DNA of 64,000 bases from Parafrankia discariae. Lineage in GTDB: Bacteria; Actinomycetota; Actinomycetes; Frankiales; Frankiaceae. Below are positions 25,404-34,090 of this stretch, one piece after another. The notes under the pieces were generated by a model. The model saw only the letters and a program-made list of their open reading frames with translations. It ran no database searches and had not been told where the DNA came from. The first letter of the stretch is position 1. Every line of letters begins with the position of its first letter. The translations under genes and the position numbers were made by a program. The DNA lies in NCBI RefSeq assembly GCF_000373365.1, contig NZ_KB891209.1:188-64187 (forward strand). The letters are read 5' to 3'.

Positions 25404-27254
25404 TTGTCCTCTGCCGTCACGCCGGTCCACGGCGGGTGGAACGTGGTTACCGTTGGTCATCACTTTTCGTGTCGCGAGGCTGGTCGGAGTGTGACCACTG
25501 TGACTTCAACGGCGACGGCTCCAACGGCGACGGCTCCAACGGCGACGGTTTCAACGGCGACGTCGGTGTTACGCCGGGTCGCGGCGGCGAGCCTGTCGCT
25601 GCTCGCGCCGGTACTCGCCCTGGACGACGACGAGACCTGGCGGTCGCCGTGGCAGCGCCGCTGCCACGGCCGCATCGACGAGTGGGCGTCCGCGCTCGCG
25701 GCCGGGGCCCGCGCGGCGCGGGATCAGGCGGCGCGGCTGGATCTTCTCGCGGCTCAGGGCGCCCGGGGGGCCGTGGTACCCGGGCCGGCAGCGCCGAGCG
25801 GGCCACGTCCGTCCGCCCCGCCCGTCCCGGCTGGCTGGGGTCGGCCTCCGGCCGGCCCGGGTTCGACCGTGGTCGGCGTGGCCTTCTCTCCGGAGCGGCT
25901 CGCGGAGCTGGCCCGCCGGCTCCGCCGCGCCGCGGACGACGCGGCCCGGCTCGCGGCCGAGGTGCGGCGCATCGTGCCCGCCCTGCCCGGTGACACGGGC
26001 GGCGCCCTGGTGGTGGCCGGGCCATGCCAGGGCCTCGACCAGGTGGCGGCCGAGGCACCCGACCTGGCCGACGCCATCGCCGGCCGACTGACCTACGCCG
26101 CGTCCGGCGGTTCCGCAGGGTTCGCCGGGTCCGGCGGGTCTGTCATGACCGCCGCGTCCGGTGGGAGGGGCGCGGACGTGGCTCCTACCGTGACCGGGCT
26201 GGCCGCGTCCATCGGTGCGGACCCGTTCCGGCTCGACCTGCGTGAGCTGAGCGAGCTGGCGACCCGGCTGGGTCAGCTCGGCCCGGCCGAGCTGCGGGCG
26301 GTCGTCGGTGGGCTGCGGGGGCGCCCGCTGGAGGTGCTCGCCGCCGCGGTGCGCATCGCGCCCACCCGGGCGGAGCTGCGCACGCTGGGGCTTCTGCCGG
26401 CCGTCCTCGCCGTTGGCGACCTGCTCCTGCGTGGGGCGCCGGCGTCGATGGTGGCCGAGATCGCGCGGCTGTTCCCCGGCCTCGAACCGCCCGTCGGCGG
26501 GCGGTACGGGCCGTGGGAATACACCGTGGGGCATCCGCCGTCCACCGGTGACCTGACGATGCACGACCGCGGTCGTGATCCGCTCTGGGCGAGCGGTGTC
26601 ACCCCGTCGGACGTCGGTCAGGGTGCGGTGGGGGACTGCTACCTCCTGGCCGCGCTCATCGGCATCGCGCGGGCCGATCCGGGCCTGCTGCGCCGCAACC
26701 TGCGGGAGAACCCGAACGGGACGGTCAGCGTCACCGTCCACCTCCCGAGCGGAGCGGTCCCGGTCACCGTCACCCGAAGCCTGCCGGTACGGGCGGGGGC
26801 CGGGCAGGAGATCGCGGCGGACGGGGACAACCCCGCGGGCGAGCCGGAGCTCTGGGCCGCTCTCTACGAGAAGGCCTACGCGCGGATGGCCGGCAGCTAT
26901 GCGCGTCTTGAGGGCGGCGACCCCGCCACCGCGATGGAGTACCTGACCGGCACCACCGCGGTCCGCCGCTCGCCGTCCGCTGTGACCGTGGGCGAACTCG
27001 CCGCCAGGCTGGCGGCAGGTGGGGTGGTGACCGTGGTGACACGCTCGGATCTTCCGCCGGACTCTGGGCTGGTGCCCAACCACGCCTACGCGGTGTTGGG
27101 GGCGGACGCGCGGACGGGCCGGGTCCTGCTCTGCAACCCGTGGGATCAGACCGGCACCGACGACCGGCTGGACTGGCATGACTGGGACGGCCTGGAGCCG
27201 GCGCTGGGGGGCGTCCAGTGGGCTTCGACCCGCCGCGGTCCGCCGGCTCGTTGA
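25404..27254 (+). CDS. Calpain-like cysteine protease (peptidase family C2)
   Basis: A 616-residue protein. The C-terminal 220 residues carry a calpain catalytic core with all three expected residues: C412 in GQGAVGDCYLLAAL, H560 in VPNHAYAVLGAD and N578 in LLCNPWDQ. Tryptophan and aspartate residues that surround these in calpains are also present. The N-terminal 400 residues are Ala/Arg-rich and helical, with no recognised domain, and no signal peptide is clear. The first 50 residues include TATAP repeats; GTG at 25491 is an alternative start and I leave this open. The substrate is unknown. It is the third gene in a plus-strand series but has its own 48-bp spacer. Confidence 0.85.
   Translation: MSSAVTPVHGGWNVVTVGHHFSCREAGRSVTTVTSTATAPTATAPTATVSTATSVLRRVAAASLSLLAPVLALDDDETWRSPWQRRCHGRIDEWASALAAGARAARDQAARLDLLAAQGARGAVVPGPAAPSGPRPSAPPVPAGWGRPPAGPGSTVVGVAFSPERLAELARRLRRAADDAARLAAEVRRIVPALPGDTGGALVVAGPCQGLDQVAAEAPDLADAIAGRLTYAASGGSAGFAGSGGSVMTAASGGRGADVAPTVTGLAASIGADPFRLDLRELSELATRLGQLGPAELRAVVGGLRGRPLEVLAAAVRIAPTRAELRTLGLLPAVLAVGDLLLRGAPASMVAEIARLFPGLEPPVGGRYGPWEYTVGHPPSTGDLTMHDRGRDPLWASGVTPSDVGQGAVGDCYLLAALIGIARADPGLLRRNLRENPNGTVSVTVHLPSGAVPVTVTRSLPVRAGAGQEIAADGDNPAGEPELWAALYEKAYARMAGSYARLEGGDPATAMEYLTGTTAVRRSPSAVTVGELAARLAAGGVVTVVTRSDLPPDSGLVPNHAYAVLGADARTGRVLLCNPWDQTGTDDRLDWHDWDGLEPALGGVQWASTRRGPPAR
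25505..25565 (+). repeat. 15-bp tandem repeat at the protease gene start
   Basis: Four imperfect copies of a 15-bp unit beginning AACGGCGACGGCTCC, coding for TATAP-type repeats. It falls around the alternative start codon. Confidence 0.7.
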
Positions 27255-27321
27255 GCCGCCCGTGCCGGTCGGCGGACTTCAGGCGTCAGGTATCAGGGGT
27301 CAGTCAGGCATCGGCCAGGCG

Positions 27322-28521
27322 TCAGGCCCGGATGATCGCGACGGGGGCCGCGGAGTGCAGCATCGTCTGATGGCTGACCGAGCCCAGGAGGAGCTCGGCG
27401 AACCCGCCCTTGCCCCGAGCCCCGACAACCAGCAGGTCGGCGTCGCGGCTTGCCTCCAGGAGAGCCCGGGTGGCCGAAGCGGGCACCAGCTGACGGCAGA
27501 CCTCGATCTTCCCGGAGCCGGGTGCCGGAGCGTCGAACCGGAGCACGGCGGCTCCGGAACCGGCCGGTCCGGCGGGCCTTCCGGGCTCGCCTGGCTTTCC
27601 GGGCTCGCCTGACTCACCGGGCTTTCCGGCCTCGCCGGGCCCGTCGCCGGTGAACGGGCCGAGGACCTGTTCGACGGACTCGTCCAGCACGGCCTGCGCC
27701 TGGCCTTCGATCGCCCGCACGATCTCCCCGGACGTCTCGGCGAACGGCAGGGAGACCGCGGCGAGCCACCCGTGGACGACATGCAGCGGTGCCCCGCGCA
27801 GCGCCGCGGCGACCGCGGCCCACAGCAGGGCGGCCAGCGAGTTGGGTGAGCCGTCGACCCCGACGACCACCGGCCGTCGGTGCGGCGAGCCCGGTCCCGG
27901 CGCGCTCGCCGCGCTCAGCCGATCGCCGGCGGCTGACCCGGCCCCGGCGAGGCCGTCGGTACCGGGATCCTCGGCATCCCCCGAACGGGGGGGTCGCGTG
28001 ACGACTACCGGAACGGGGGAATGGACGGCCACGGACGTACTGACCGATCCGAGCCGCAACCGGTGCAGGAGCCCGCGCCCGCGCGCCCCCACGACGATCA
28101 TCGCCGCGTCCCGACCAGCCGTGAGCAGGGCCTCGGCGCCGGGGGCGTCCACCACCTCCTCAAGGACCTCGAGTCCGGCGGGGATGGGCGCGGCACCGAT
28201 CGTCTCGTGCAGAACATGGCTGGCGGCGAAGGCCAGGGTGGCCTCGTCGTGCGGCCCCGCCACCGCGTCGGCGGATCTGCGTACGGCGGTGGGCTGCTCA
28301 CCGGCGCAGGATCCGAGGACGGCGCGCACCCGCAGGCCGCGTCGGCCGGCTTCGGTGACCGCCCAGGCCAACGCCACGGCGGCGCCGGGGGATCCGTCGA
28401 TCCCGACCACGATGTCGGTGGCCGTACCGTGCGTGGGCTCACGGTGCCGCTCGGTCGCCGGACGGGCGGTTCGTTCCGAGGTCCGTGCCGCCTCGATGCC
28501 GGTAAGGGCGCCGTCGGTCAT
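27322..28521 (-). CDS. Tandem universal stress protein (UspA x2)
   Basis: A 399-residue protein with two UspA domains (about 35-185 and 225-399). Both keep the ATP-binding signature G-2x-G-9x-G-S: VVGARGRGLLHRLRLGS in the first and VVGARGKGGFAELLLGS in the second, along with the initial DGSPGAAVALAWA and DGSPNSLAALLWA motifs. Such ATP-binding Usps act in stress and dormancy. The second domain carries a 40-residue Gly-Pro-rich insertion with GEPGKPGEPG repeats. The start ATG at 28521 follows AGGAGGACC. It is a single gene, convergent with the protease. Confidence 0.92.
   Translation of the reverse strand: MTDGALTGIEAARTSERTARPATERHREPTHGTATDIVVGIDGSPGAAVALAWAVTEAGRRGLRVRAVLGSCAGEQPTAVRRSADAVAGPHDEATLAFAASHVLHETIGAAPIPAGLEVLEEVVDAPGAEALLTAGRDAAMIVVGARGRGLLHRLRLGSVSTSVAVHSPVPVVVTRPPRSGDAEDPGTDGLAGAGSAAGDRLSAASAPGPGSPHRRPVVVGVDGSPNSLAALLWAAVAAALRGAPLHVVHGWLAAVSLPFAETSGEIVRAIEGQAQAVLDESVEQVLGPFTGDGPGEAGKPGESGEPGKPGEPGRPAGPAGSGAAVLRFDAPAPGSGKIEVCRQLVPASATRALLEASRDADLLVVGARGKGGFAELLLGSVSHQTMLHSAAPVAIIRA
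27575..27640 (-). repeat. Collagen-like repeat inside the Usp gene
   Basis: Short 9- and 18-bp units encode Gly-X-Pro-type triplets (GEAGKPGESGEPGKPGEPG) in an insertion of the second Usp domain. In-frame and likely length-variable. Confidence 0.75.
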
Positions 28522-29524
28522 CGTGGTCCTCCTGCTCGGCGCGAGCTGTCCGTCCCGCCACGTGCCCTCGTGTCACGGCGTCGGCGTCGGCGTCGGCGTG
28601 GATGGCGCGGCGACGGCGACGGGACGTGCCGTCGGAGCGGACCTACCCGGCCAGCGGAGCGGGAACCTGAGCTGTCTGGCGAGCAGATCGTTGTCGTCCG
28701 ATGGGGACGGAGGGCGGCTGGGAGCCCGCCGGAACATCAAGTAGTTGTCGTTTTCGTGGGTTGATTTCAACTCTGATGTGTGCCGGGGATTGCGGATAAA
28801 GATCCTCGACGTTGTGTTTCGCGAGAGGATTTTGACCTCGGCGTAGCGGAGAAAATTCGATCGAATCATGCGCCGTGGCCGGAGCGTGGCCTCCCTGTGC
28901 GCAGTCTGGCGCGGAGTCGGCGGGCCCAACCGGGTGGTGCCGATCATTCCGGACTGTCACGCATGATTCCGTCGCCAGTCGGTGTGTGCTCTTTGTATGC
29001 TCTGCGTCCGCGCATCGAGGTCGTCGCCAGCAGCGGGAGCGTCCGGTGACCTCGCGGCTACGCGACGCCGGTGAGGGAGCTGTGTTCTGGACGTGGGTGG
29101 GCGGTGGTCGGCCCTGGCGCGTCGCCGCGGGGGGCGGAGTAACGTACGTGAGCGGACGAAGGCCCGCGTATCGTTGTCTCCCCGTCAGGGCTCCGGGTGC
29201 TGCCGGAGCGGCCTGGCTCAGATGACGGCCCAGATGACAAAGGTGCATTCGACAACCTGCGCGCTCCGGGGGTGAGTGCCGTGCCACCGGGAGCGCGCAC
29301 GCTCAGTCCCTGGCTAAACGCCAGTTAAAGCGATCGGACAACTACGAGACCGCACAACAACGCGATCTCAGCATCACCGGACGGCCTCCACGACTGATAC
29401 CAAAGACCATCGAACGCGCCAGTCGGCGGCCGCGTACCCGTGACCGGTAGGTCGCGGGCGGCGCGGCCGCGGGGGCGGCGGCCTCCGGCACCGGAGGCGC
29501 CTGCCATCGGAGGGAAGGAGGAGC
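28522..29524. other. 1-kb intergenic region between usp and a winged-helix gene
   Basis: No supported gene on either strand. It contains a GGCGTC run near 28573-28597, an unusually AT-rich stretch at about 28735-28870 with a 12-bp palindrome ATTCGATCGAAT (28855-28866), and the AAGGAGGAG ribosome-binding site for the gene at 29525. Probably two divergent promoters, with room for an unrecognised RNA. Confidence 0.5.
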
Positions 29525-32125
29525 GTGGCTTCCGACACCATGACCCAGTTGGTCATTCCTGGCGCCCTAGTGATGGTCAGTACTCCCGACCGAGGTGTCC
29601 CGGTCGCGAGCACGGCGGACTGGCACGACGCTCTCCTGAACGCCAAGTCGGGTGTCACGCCCGCGATGAAGCTCGTCGCCTTCACGGTCTGCACACACAG
29701 CGCTCCGGCGGGCCGGCCGGCGCCGAGCGGTGCCTACATCACCTCGCCCGGTCTGTCGCTGCTCTGCGAGCAGACGAACTTCAGCCGTACCCACGTGCAG
29801 CGCCAGCTCTCGCTGCTGCGGGCGAACGGCTGGCTGGTGACGATCATCCGGCCGGCGGCCGGCCGGCCGGCGCGGTACCTGCTGAGCGTGCCCGTCGCGG
29901 TCGCGCGGGCGGGCGGCTACCGGCTCGCCGGCGAGGACGTCGCGCGGCGCGACCCGGAGCGGGCCGGGCAGCGTGACCCGGAACCGGCCGGCGTGGCCGC
30001 CGCTCCCGGCCGCCGCACCTCCGGCCTCACCGCCGTGACGTCGTCCGATGACATGCTCACGACCCCATCGGCACCGGGCGGGCCGGCGGAGCCCGGTCGA
30101 AGCCCCGGGTGTCTCGCCTCCGGCGCCCTGGAGCGGCCGGCGCTCGTCCGCCGCCGCAAGCGCGCGACGTACAGCGCGGGCGGTCGCGGGGTCGTCCGGG
30201 TGCGGCGCAAGCCGCGCACGCTCCCCCCCTCGGTGGTCACGGACGTGATCGCGGCCGCGTCCTCGGTGGCGCCCGTGTCCGTGGGGGAGACAGCACCCGC
30301 GACCGGCCCGGAGCGGGTTGACGAGGCACATCCGATCGCCGTCGGCGAGACGAGCTACGTACCGTTCGGCGCGGGAGGACCGGTAGGCCCCGACGGCGCC
30401 GCCGGGCCCGCGGGTGGCCAGGTCCGCGCGGTGTCCGACATCTCGACCGGGGTCTTCGGCACGGCCCGGTCTCCGTCGGTGCAGGCAGCCTCGTCAGCGG
30501 CGCCTTCCGTAGCGGCGCCTTCCGTAGCGGCGCCTTCCGCGTCGGGGCCTTCCGCGTCGGCGATGCCGTCGTCGGCGGCTCCGGTGCCGGTGACATCGGG
30601 TCGCTCGCTCCCCCCACGTCCGATCGTCCCCGTGAGCGAGCTGGTCGCCAGTGCGGCCCGGGCGTCGGAGGCCTCGGCCCGTGAGGCCGGTGGCGCACCG
30701 CCGACCCTGGAACACCAGGTCGAGGCGGCGACGCCCTCCCCGGCGCGGCATACCGACGAGAGCGGGCCGTCAGCTCCCGCGGGCCCGCAGATGCCGCCGG
30801 AAGTCCAGGAACTGCCGGAAGTTCGGGAAGTGCCGGAAGTCCAGCCGTCCCCGAGTACCGCGCCACCGCCGGCGAGCGCCGCGTCGCCGATCGCACCCGA
30901 GCCGCCGACAACGGTGCCCGGGCCTGTCCCGCCCGTGGCTCCGCCGGTGGTGCCCGCGCCGGCCACGCCTTCCTCGCCGGCGTCGCCCAGGTATGAACCC
31001 GCGCTGACCGGCGAGGCGCCGTCGTCCGAATCGCGGGCGCCGGCACCGGAGCCCGAACCGGAGCCCGAGACGGAGCTGGAGCTGGAGTCGACCGAACCAC
31101 CTGTCGTGGACGAGATCCGGCTGGCGACCCGTCAGGTGATCGACATCCTCTCGAAGATGCTGCGCTGCCCGGTCGAGGACTTCGCGGAGCTGGACAAACG
31201 GGTCTACGAGGTTCTCTCCGAAGGCGACTGGGCCCCGGTGGAGCTGGCCACCCACCTGGTCAACTTCGTCGCCAACGGTGTCTGGGTGAACGGCGACGAC
31301 GTCGCCGACAACATCCGGTGGCGGATGGACCGGCTGCCGCTCGGCGTGACCGAGTGCGGCTGCAAGTCCTGCCTGGGTTGGCGGGCGGCCCCGGAGCGTC
31401 CGCCGCGGCCGGCACCGCCCTCGGCGCCCAGGTCGTCCGGGTTGTCCGGGCCGTCCACGGCGGGGGCGTCCGCGAGGACGTCCGCCCCGACGGGGGCCGG
31501 GCCGGCATCGGCTGGTCCGGTCGCGCCGGTAACCACCGCCGCCACGACGAAAACGGGCTTTGCGCGCCCCGGGCGTTCCCCCGCCGCCAACCCTCCGGCG
31601 CCACCGGCTCGCTCGGCTTCGGCCTCAGGTGTCGCGGCGAAACAGGCCGATTCGGCTGGTCAGAAGAGTTCGGCTGGTCAGGCGAACCAGGCGGGCCCGG
31701 TGGAGCAGCCGCCCGCTACGCCGTTGCCCCCGCCGCCGGATCTCGCCGCCATCGCGGCGGCCGCCGCCGCCGGAGCGGAGGAGGCCCGACGCAACGAGGA
31801 GGCGAGGCGACTCCTCGTTGTCGGTGGCCTGTTGGGCAGCGACCTGACGGGCGGCATCCCGGAGCCCGGCATCCCGGAGCCCGGTGAGCCGCCGGCCGGT
31901 GAGCCGCCGGCCGGGGAATCGGCACCGGGCGACTCGCCGCCCGGTGACCCGGCGCCCGGTGGCGTGGCTGTCGAGGGGGGCTCGCCGGCCCAGATCCCGC
32001 CGGGTACCGCGGGCGTGCCGGACATCACCGGCCAGAGACCGGACGTCACGGGCCAGGGATCAGACGTCACCGGCCAGGAACAGGAAAGCGCGAGCCACGA
32101 AACGGAGCCGCCGACGGGAGATTGA
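29525..32125 (+). CDS. Large winged-helix protein with disordered centre and C-rich module
   Basis: An 866-residue protein, start GTG after AAGGAGGAG. Residues 35-125 read as a winged-helix DNA-binding domain (SLLCEQTNFSRTHVQRQLSL, then ANGWLVTIIRPAAGRPARYL), the type seen in replication initiators and transcription factors. Residues 130-520 are Pro/Ala/Ser-rich and low-complexity, with four copies of a SVAAP-like unit. A second conserved-looking block at 528-620 (IRLATRQVIDILSKMLRCP) ends in TECGCKSCLGW, a CxCxxC cluster that could bind metal. The last 240 residues are Pro/Gly-rich with GEPPAGEPPAG repeats. I do not recognise the family. A large DNA-binding or scaffold role is inferred. Confidence 0.65.
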   Translation: MASDTMTQLVIPGALVMVSTPDRGVPVASTADWHDALLNAKSGVTPAMKLVAFTVCTHSAPAGRPAPSGAYITSPGLSLLCEQTNFSRTHVQRQLSLLRANGWLVTIIRPAAGRPARYLLSVPVAVARAGGYRLAGEDVARRDPERAGQRDPEPAGVAAAPGRRTSGLTAVTSSDDMLTTPSAPGGPAEPGRSPGCLASGALERPALVRRRKRATYSAGGRGVVRVRRKPRTLPPSVVTDVIAAASSVAPVSVGETAPATGPERVDEAHPIAVGETSYVPFGAGGPVGPDGAAGPAGGQVRAVSDISTGVFGTARSPSVQAASSAAPSVAAPSVAAPSASGPSASAMPSSAAPVPVTSGRSLPPRPIVPVSELVASAARASEASAREAGGAPPTLEHQVEAATPSPARHTDESGPSAPAGPQMPPEVQELPEVREVPEVQPSPSTAPPPASAASPIAPEPPTTVPGPVPPVAPPVVPAPATPSSPASPRYEPALTGEAPSSESRAPAPEPEPEPETELELESTEPPVVDEIRLATRQVIDILSKMLRCPVEDFAELDKRVYEVLSEGDWAPVELATHLVNFVANGVWVNGDDVADNIRWRMDRLPLGVTECGCKSCLGWRAAPERPPRPAPPSAPRSSGLSGPSTAGASARTSAPTGAGPASAGPVAPVTTAATTKTGFARPGRSPAANPPAPPARSASASGVAAKQADSAGQKSSAGQANQAGPVEQPPATPLPPPPDLAAIAAAAAAGAEEARRNEEARRLLVVGGLLGSDLTGGIPEPGIPEPGEPPAGEPPAGESAPGDSPPGDPAPGGVAVEGGSPAQIPPGTAGVPDITGQRPDVTGQGSDVTGQEQESASHETEPPTGD
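30496..30555 (+). repeat. Four tandem 15-bp repeats in the winged-helix gene
   Basis: AGCGGCGCCTTCCGT occurs at 30496, 30511 and, with one change, 30526; a more divergent copy follows at 30541. They encode SVAAP-type pentapeptides. Confidence 0.8.
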
Positions 32126-32193
32126 GCGGGGGCGTGACGATCGTCCGTCACGCTCCGCTCTCGGTGTCCCGGCGCACCCGAATTCCTGGCGGC

Positions 32194-34008
32194 ATGATGG
32201 GTCACATGGGCGGCGACGAGACCGAGCGGTCAGGCGCGGGCATCGAGCCTCGGGACGACTGCGACGTCCTGGTGATCGGCAGTGGGTTCGGAGGCAGCGT
32301 GACCGCGCTCCGCCTGGCCGAGAAGGGCTACCGCGTCACGGTCGTCGAGGCCGGCCGCCGGTTCACCCCGGAGACGCTGCCGAAGACGAGCTGGGACGTC
32401 CGCAGGTACCTGTGGTTGCCCCGTCTCGGCTGCCATGGGATCCAGAAGATCACCCTGCTCGGGCGGGTTCTGGTGCTCTCCGGAACAGCGGTCGGCGGTG
32501 GATCGGTCGTCTACGCGAACACGCTGTACCGGCCGCTGGACGCTTTCTACGACGATGCCCAGTGGGCGGACATCGCCGACTGGCGCGCCGAGCTCGGGCC
32601 GTTCTACGACCAGGCCGAGCGCATGCTCGGCTCCACCCGGAACCCGTCGATGACCATGGCGGACGAGGTCTTCCGGGACGTCGCGCGGGACATGGGCGTC
32701 GGTGACACCTTCCGGCTGACCGACGTGGGCGTGTTCTTCGGCCGCGACGGCCGGCGCGAACCGGGGGTGACGGTTCCCGATCCCTACTTCGGCGGTGCCG
32801 GCCCGGCCCGGACGGGCTGCGTCGAGTGCGGCGAGTGCATGACGGGATGCCGGCGCGGCGCGAAGAACACCCTGGACCGCAACTACCTCCACCTGGCCGA
32901 GGGGCTGGGCGCCCGCATCGTGGCGGACACGACCGTGCGTTCGGTGCGCCCCGACGGACACGGTGGCTACGAGGTCGAGACGGTGCGCACCGGCAGCCGG
33001 CGGCGGGACGCGCGGCGCTGGACGGCCGGCCAGGTCGTGTTCGCCGCGGGTGCCCTGGGAACCCAGGGTCTCCTGCTCGGCATGCGTGAGCGGGGGCACC
33101 TGCCCGGCATCTCCGCCCGGGTCGGCCATCTGACCAGGACGAACTCCGAGGCGATCCTGGGCGCGACCCGGCTGCGGCCGGACGGGCGGATCACCCGGGG
33201 GGTCGCGATCACGTCGTCCTTCTACCCGAACGATCACACGCACGTCGAACCAGTCCGTTACGGCCGGGGCAGCAACCTCATGGCGTTCCTGTCGAGCGCG
33301 ATGACCGACGGCGGCGGTTCCCTGCCGCGCTGGGCGAAGCACCTGCTGCTGCTGGTCCGCCGTCCCCACCTGGCTCTGCTGGCCCTGCCGTGGCGGTGGT
33401 CGGAGCGAACCATGATCGCTCTCGTCATGCAGTCCCGGGACAACTCGCTCACCGTCACCCGGCGCCGTGGGCCGTTCGGGACGTCCTGGCTGACCAGTCG
33501 CGCGGGCCACGGGGAGCCCAATCCGACCTGGATACCAGAGGGCAACCAGGCGGCGCGGCTGGTCGCGGAGCGCCTGGGCGGCCATCCGGGAGGCGCGATC
33601 ACCGAGCTGGCCGACATCCCGCTGACGGCGCACATCCTCGGCGGGGCGGTCCTGGCCGCTGATCCCAGCCGGGGCGTGATCGACCCTTATCACCGGGTCT
33701 TCGGCCATCCGGGCCTGCATGTCGTGGACGGCTCGGCGGTGCCGGCGAACCTCGGGGTGAACCCGTCCCTGACGATCACCGCGATGGCGGAGCGGGCGAT
33801 GGCCTGCTGGCCGAACCGGGGCGACACCGACCCCCGCCCGCCGTTGGGAACGCCGTACCGGCGGATCGCGCCGGTGGCACCACGGAACCCGGCGGTACCG
33901 GCGGAGGCACCAGGGCACTACGAAATAAGTGCCCTGACCAGTACGAATAACGATTCGCGCCGGGATGAGGTCGCTGACGGAGACCAGGAGACTCCCCGCA
34001 AGATGTGA
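32194..34008 (+). CDS. GMC-type FAD-dependent oxidoreductase with cysteine cluster
   Basis: A 604-residue flavoenzyme of the GMC/cholesterol-oxidase superfamily. The FAD dinucleotide motif is VIGSGFGGSVTALRL near residues 26-40, the middle region has GTAVGGGSVVYANTLYRP, and the C-terminal domain ends with VDGSAVPANLGVNPSLTITA, the GMC active-site region. A four-cysteine cluster (C209, C212, C215, C219, in TGCVECGECMTGC) lies between the domains and could bind a metal or an iron-sulfur centre; it is not part of classic glucose oxidases. The start is one of several nearby ATGs. The electron acceptor and substrate are unknown. An MFS exporter gene follows at 34091. Confidence 0.85.
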   Translation: MMGHMGGDETERSGAGIEPRDDCDVLVIGSGFGGSVTALRLAEKGYRVTVVEAGRRFTPETLPKTSWDVRRYLWLPRLGCHGIQKITLLGRVLVLSGTAVGGGSVVYANTLYRPLDAFYDDAQWADIADWRAELGPFYDQAERMLGSTRNPSMTMADEVFRDVARDMGVGDTFRLTDVGVFFGRDGRREPGVTVPDPYFGGAGPARTGCVECGECMTGCRRGAKNTLDRNYLHLAEGLGARIVADTTVRSVRPDGHGGYEVETVRTGSRRRDARRWTAGQVVFAAGALGTQGLLLGMRERGHLPGISARVGHLTRTNSEAILGATRLRPDGRITRGVAITSSFYPNDHTHVEPVRYGRGSNLMAFLSSAMTDGGGSLPRWAKHLLLLVRRPHLALLALPWRWSERTMIALVMQSRDNSLTVTRRRGPFGTSWLTSRAGHGEPNPTWIPEGNQAARLVAERLGGHPGGAITELADIPLTAHILGGAVLAADPSRGVIDPYHRVFGHPGLHVVDGSAVPANLGVNPSLTITAMAERAMACWPNRGDTDPRPPLGTPYRRIAPVAPRNPAVPAEAPGHYEISALTSTNNDSRRDEVADGDQETPRKM

Positions 34009-34090
34009 ATGGGGTCACAATCGCTCGGGATGTGGTCGACGGCGGGCTCGTGGCCGAATTCCGTCGGCGGTCCCGGTTATGTTCCCGGGC

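Noticed and set aside
29046-29225. Small ORFs before the large winged-helix gene
   Set aside because: Short frames with random composition and no Shine-Dalgarno; nothing supports a gene.
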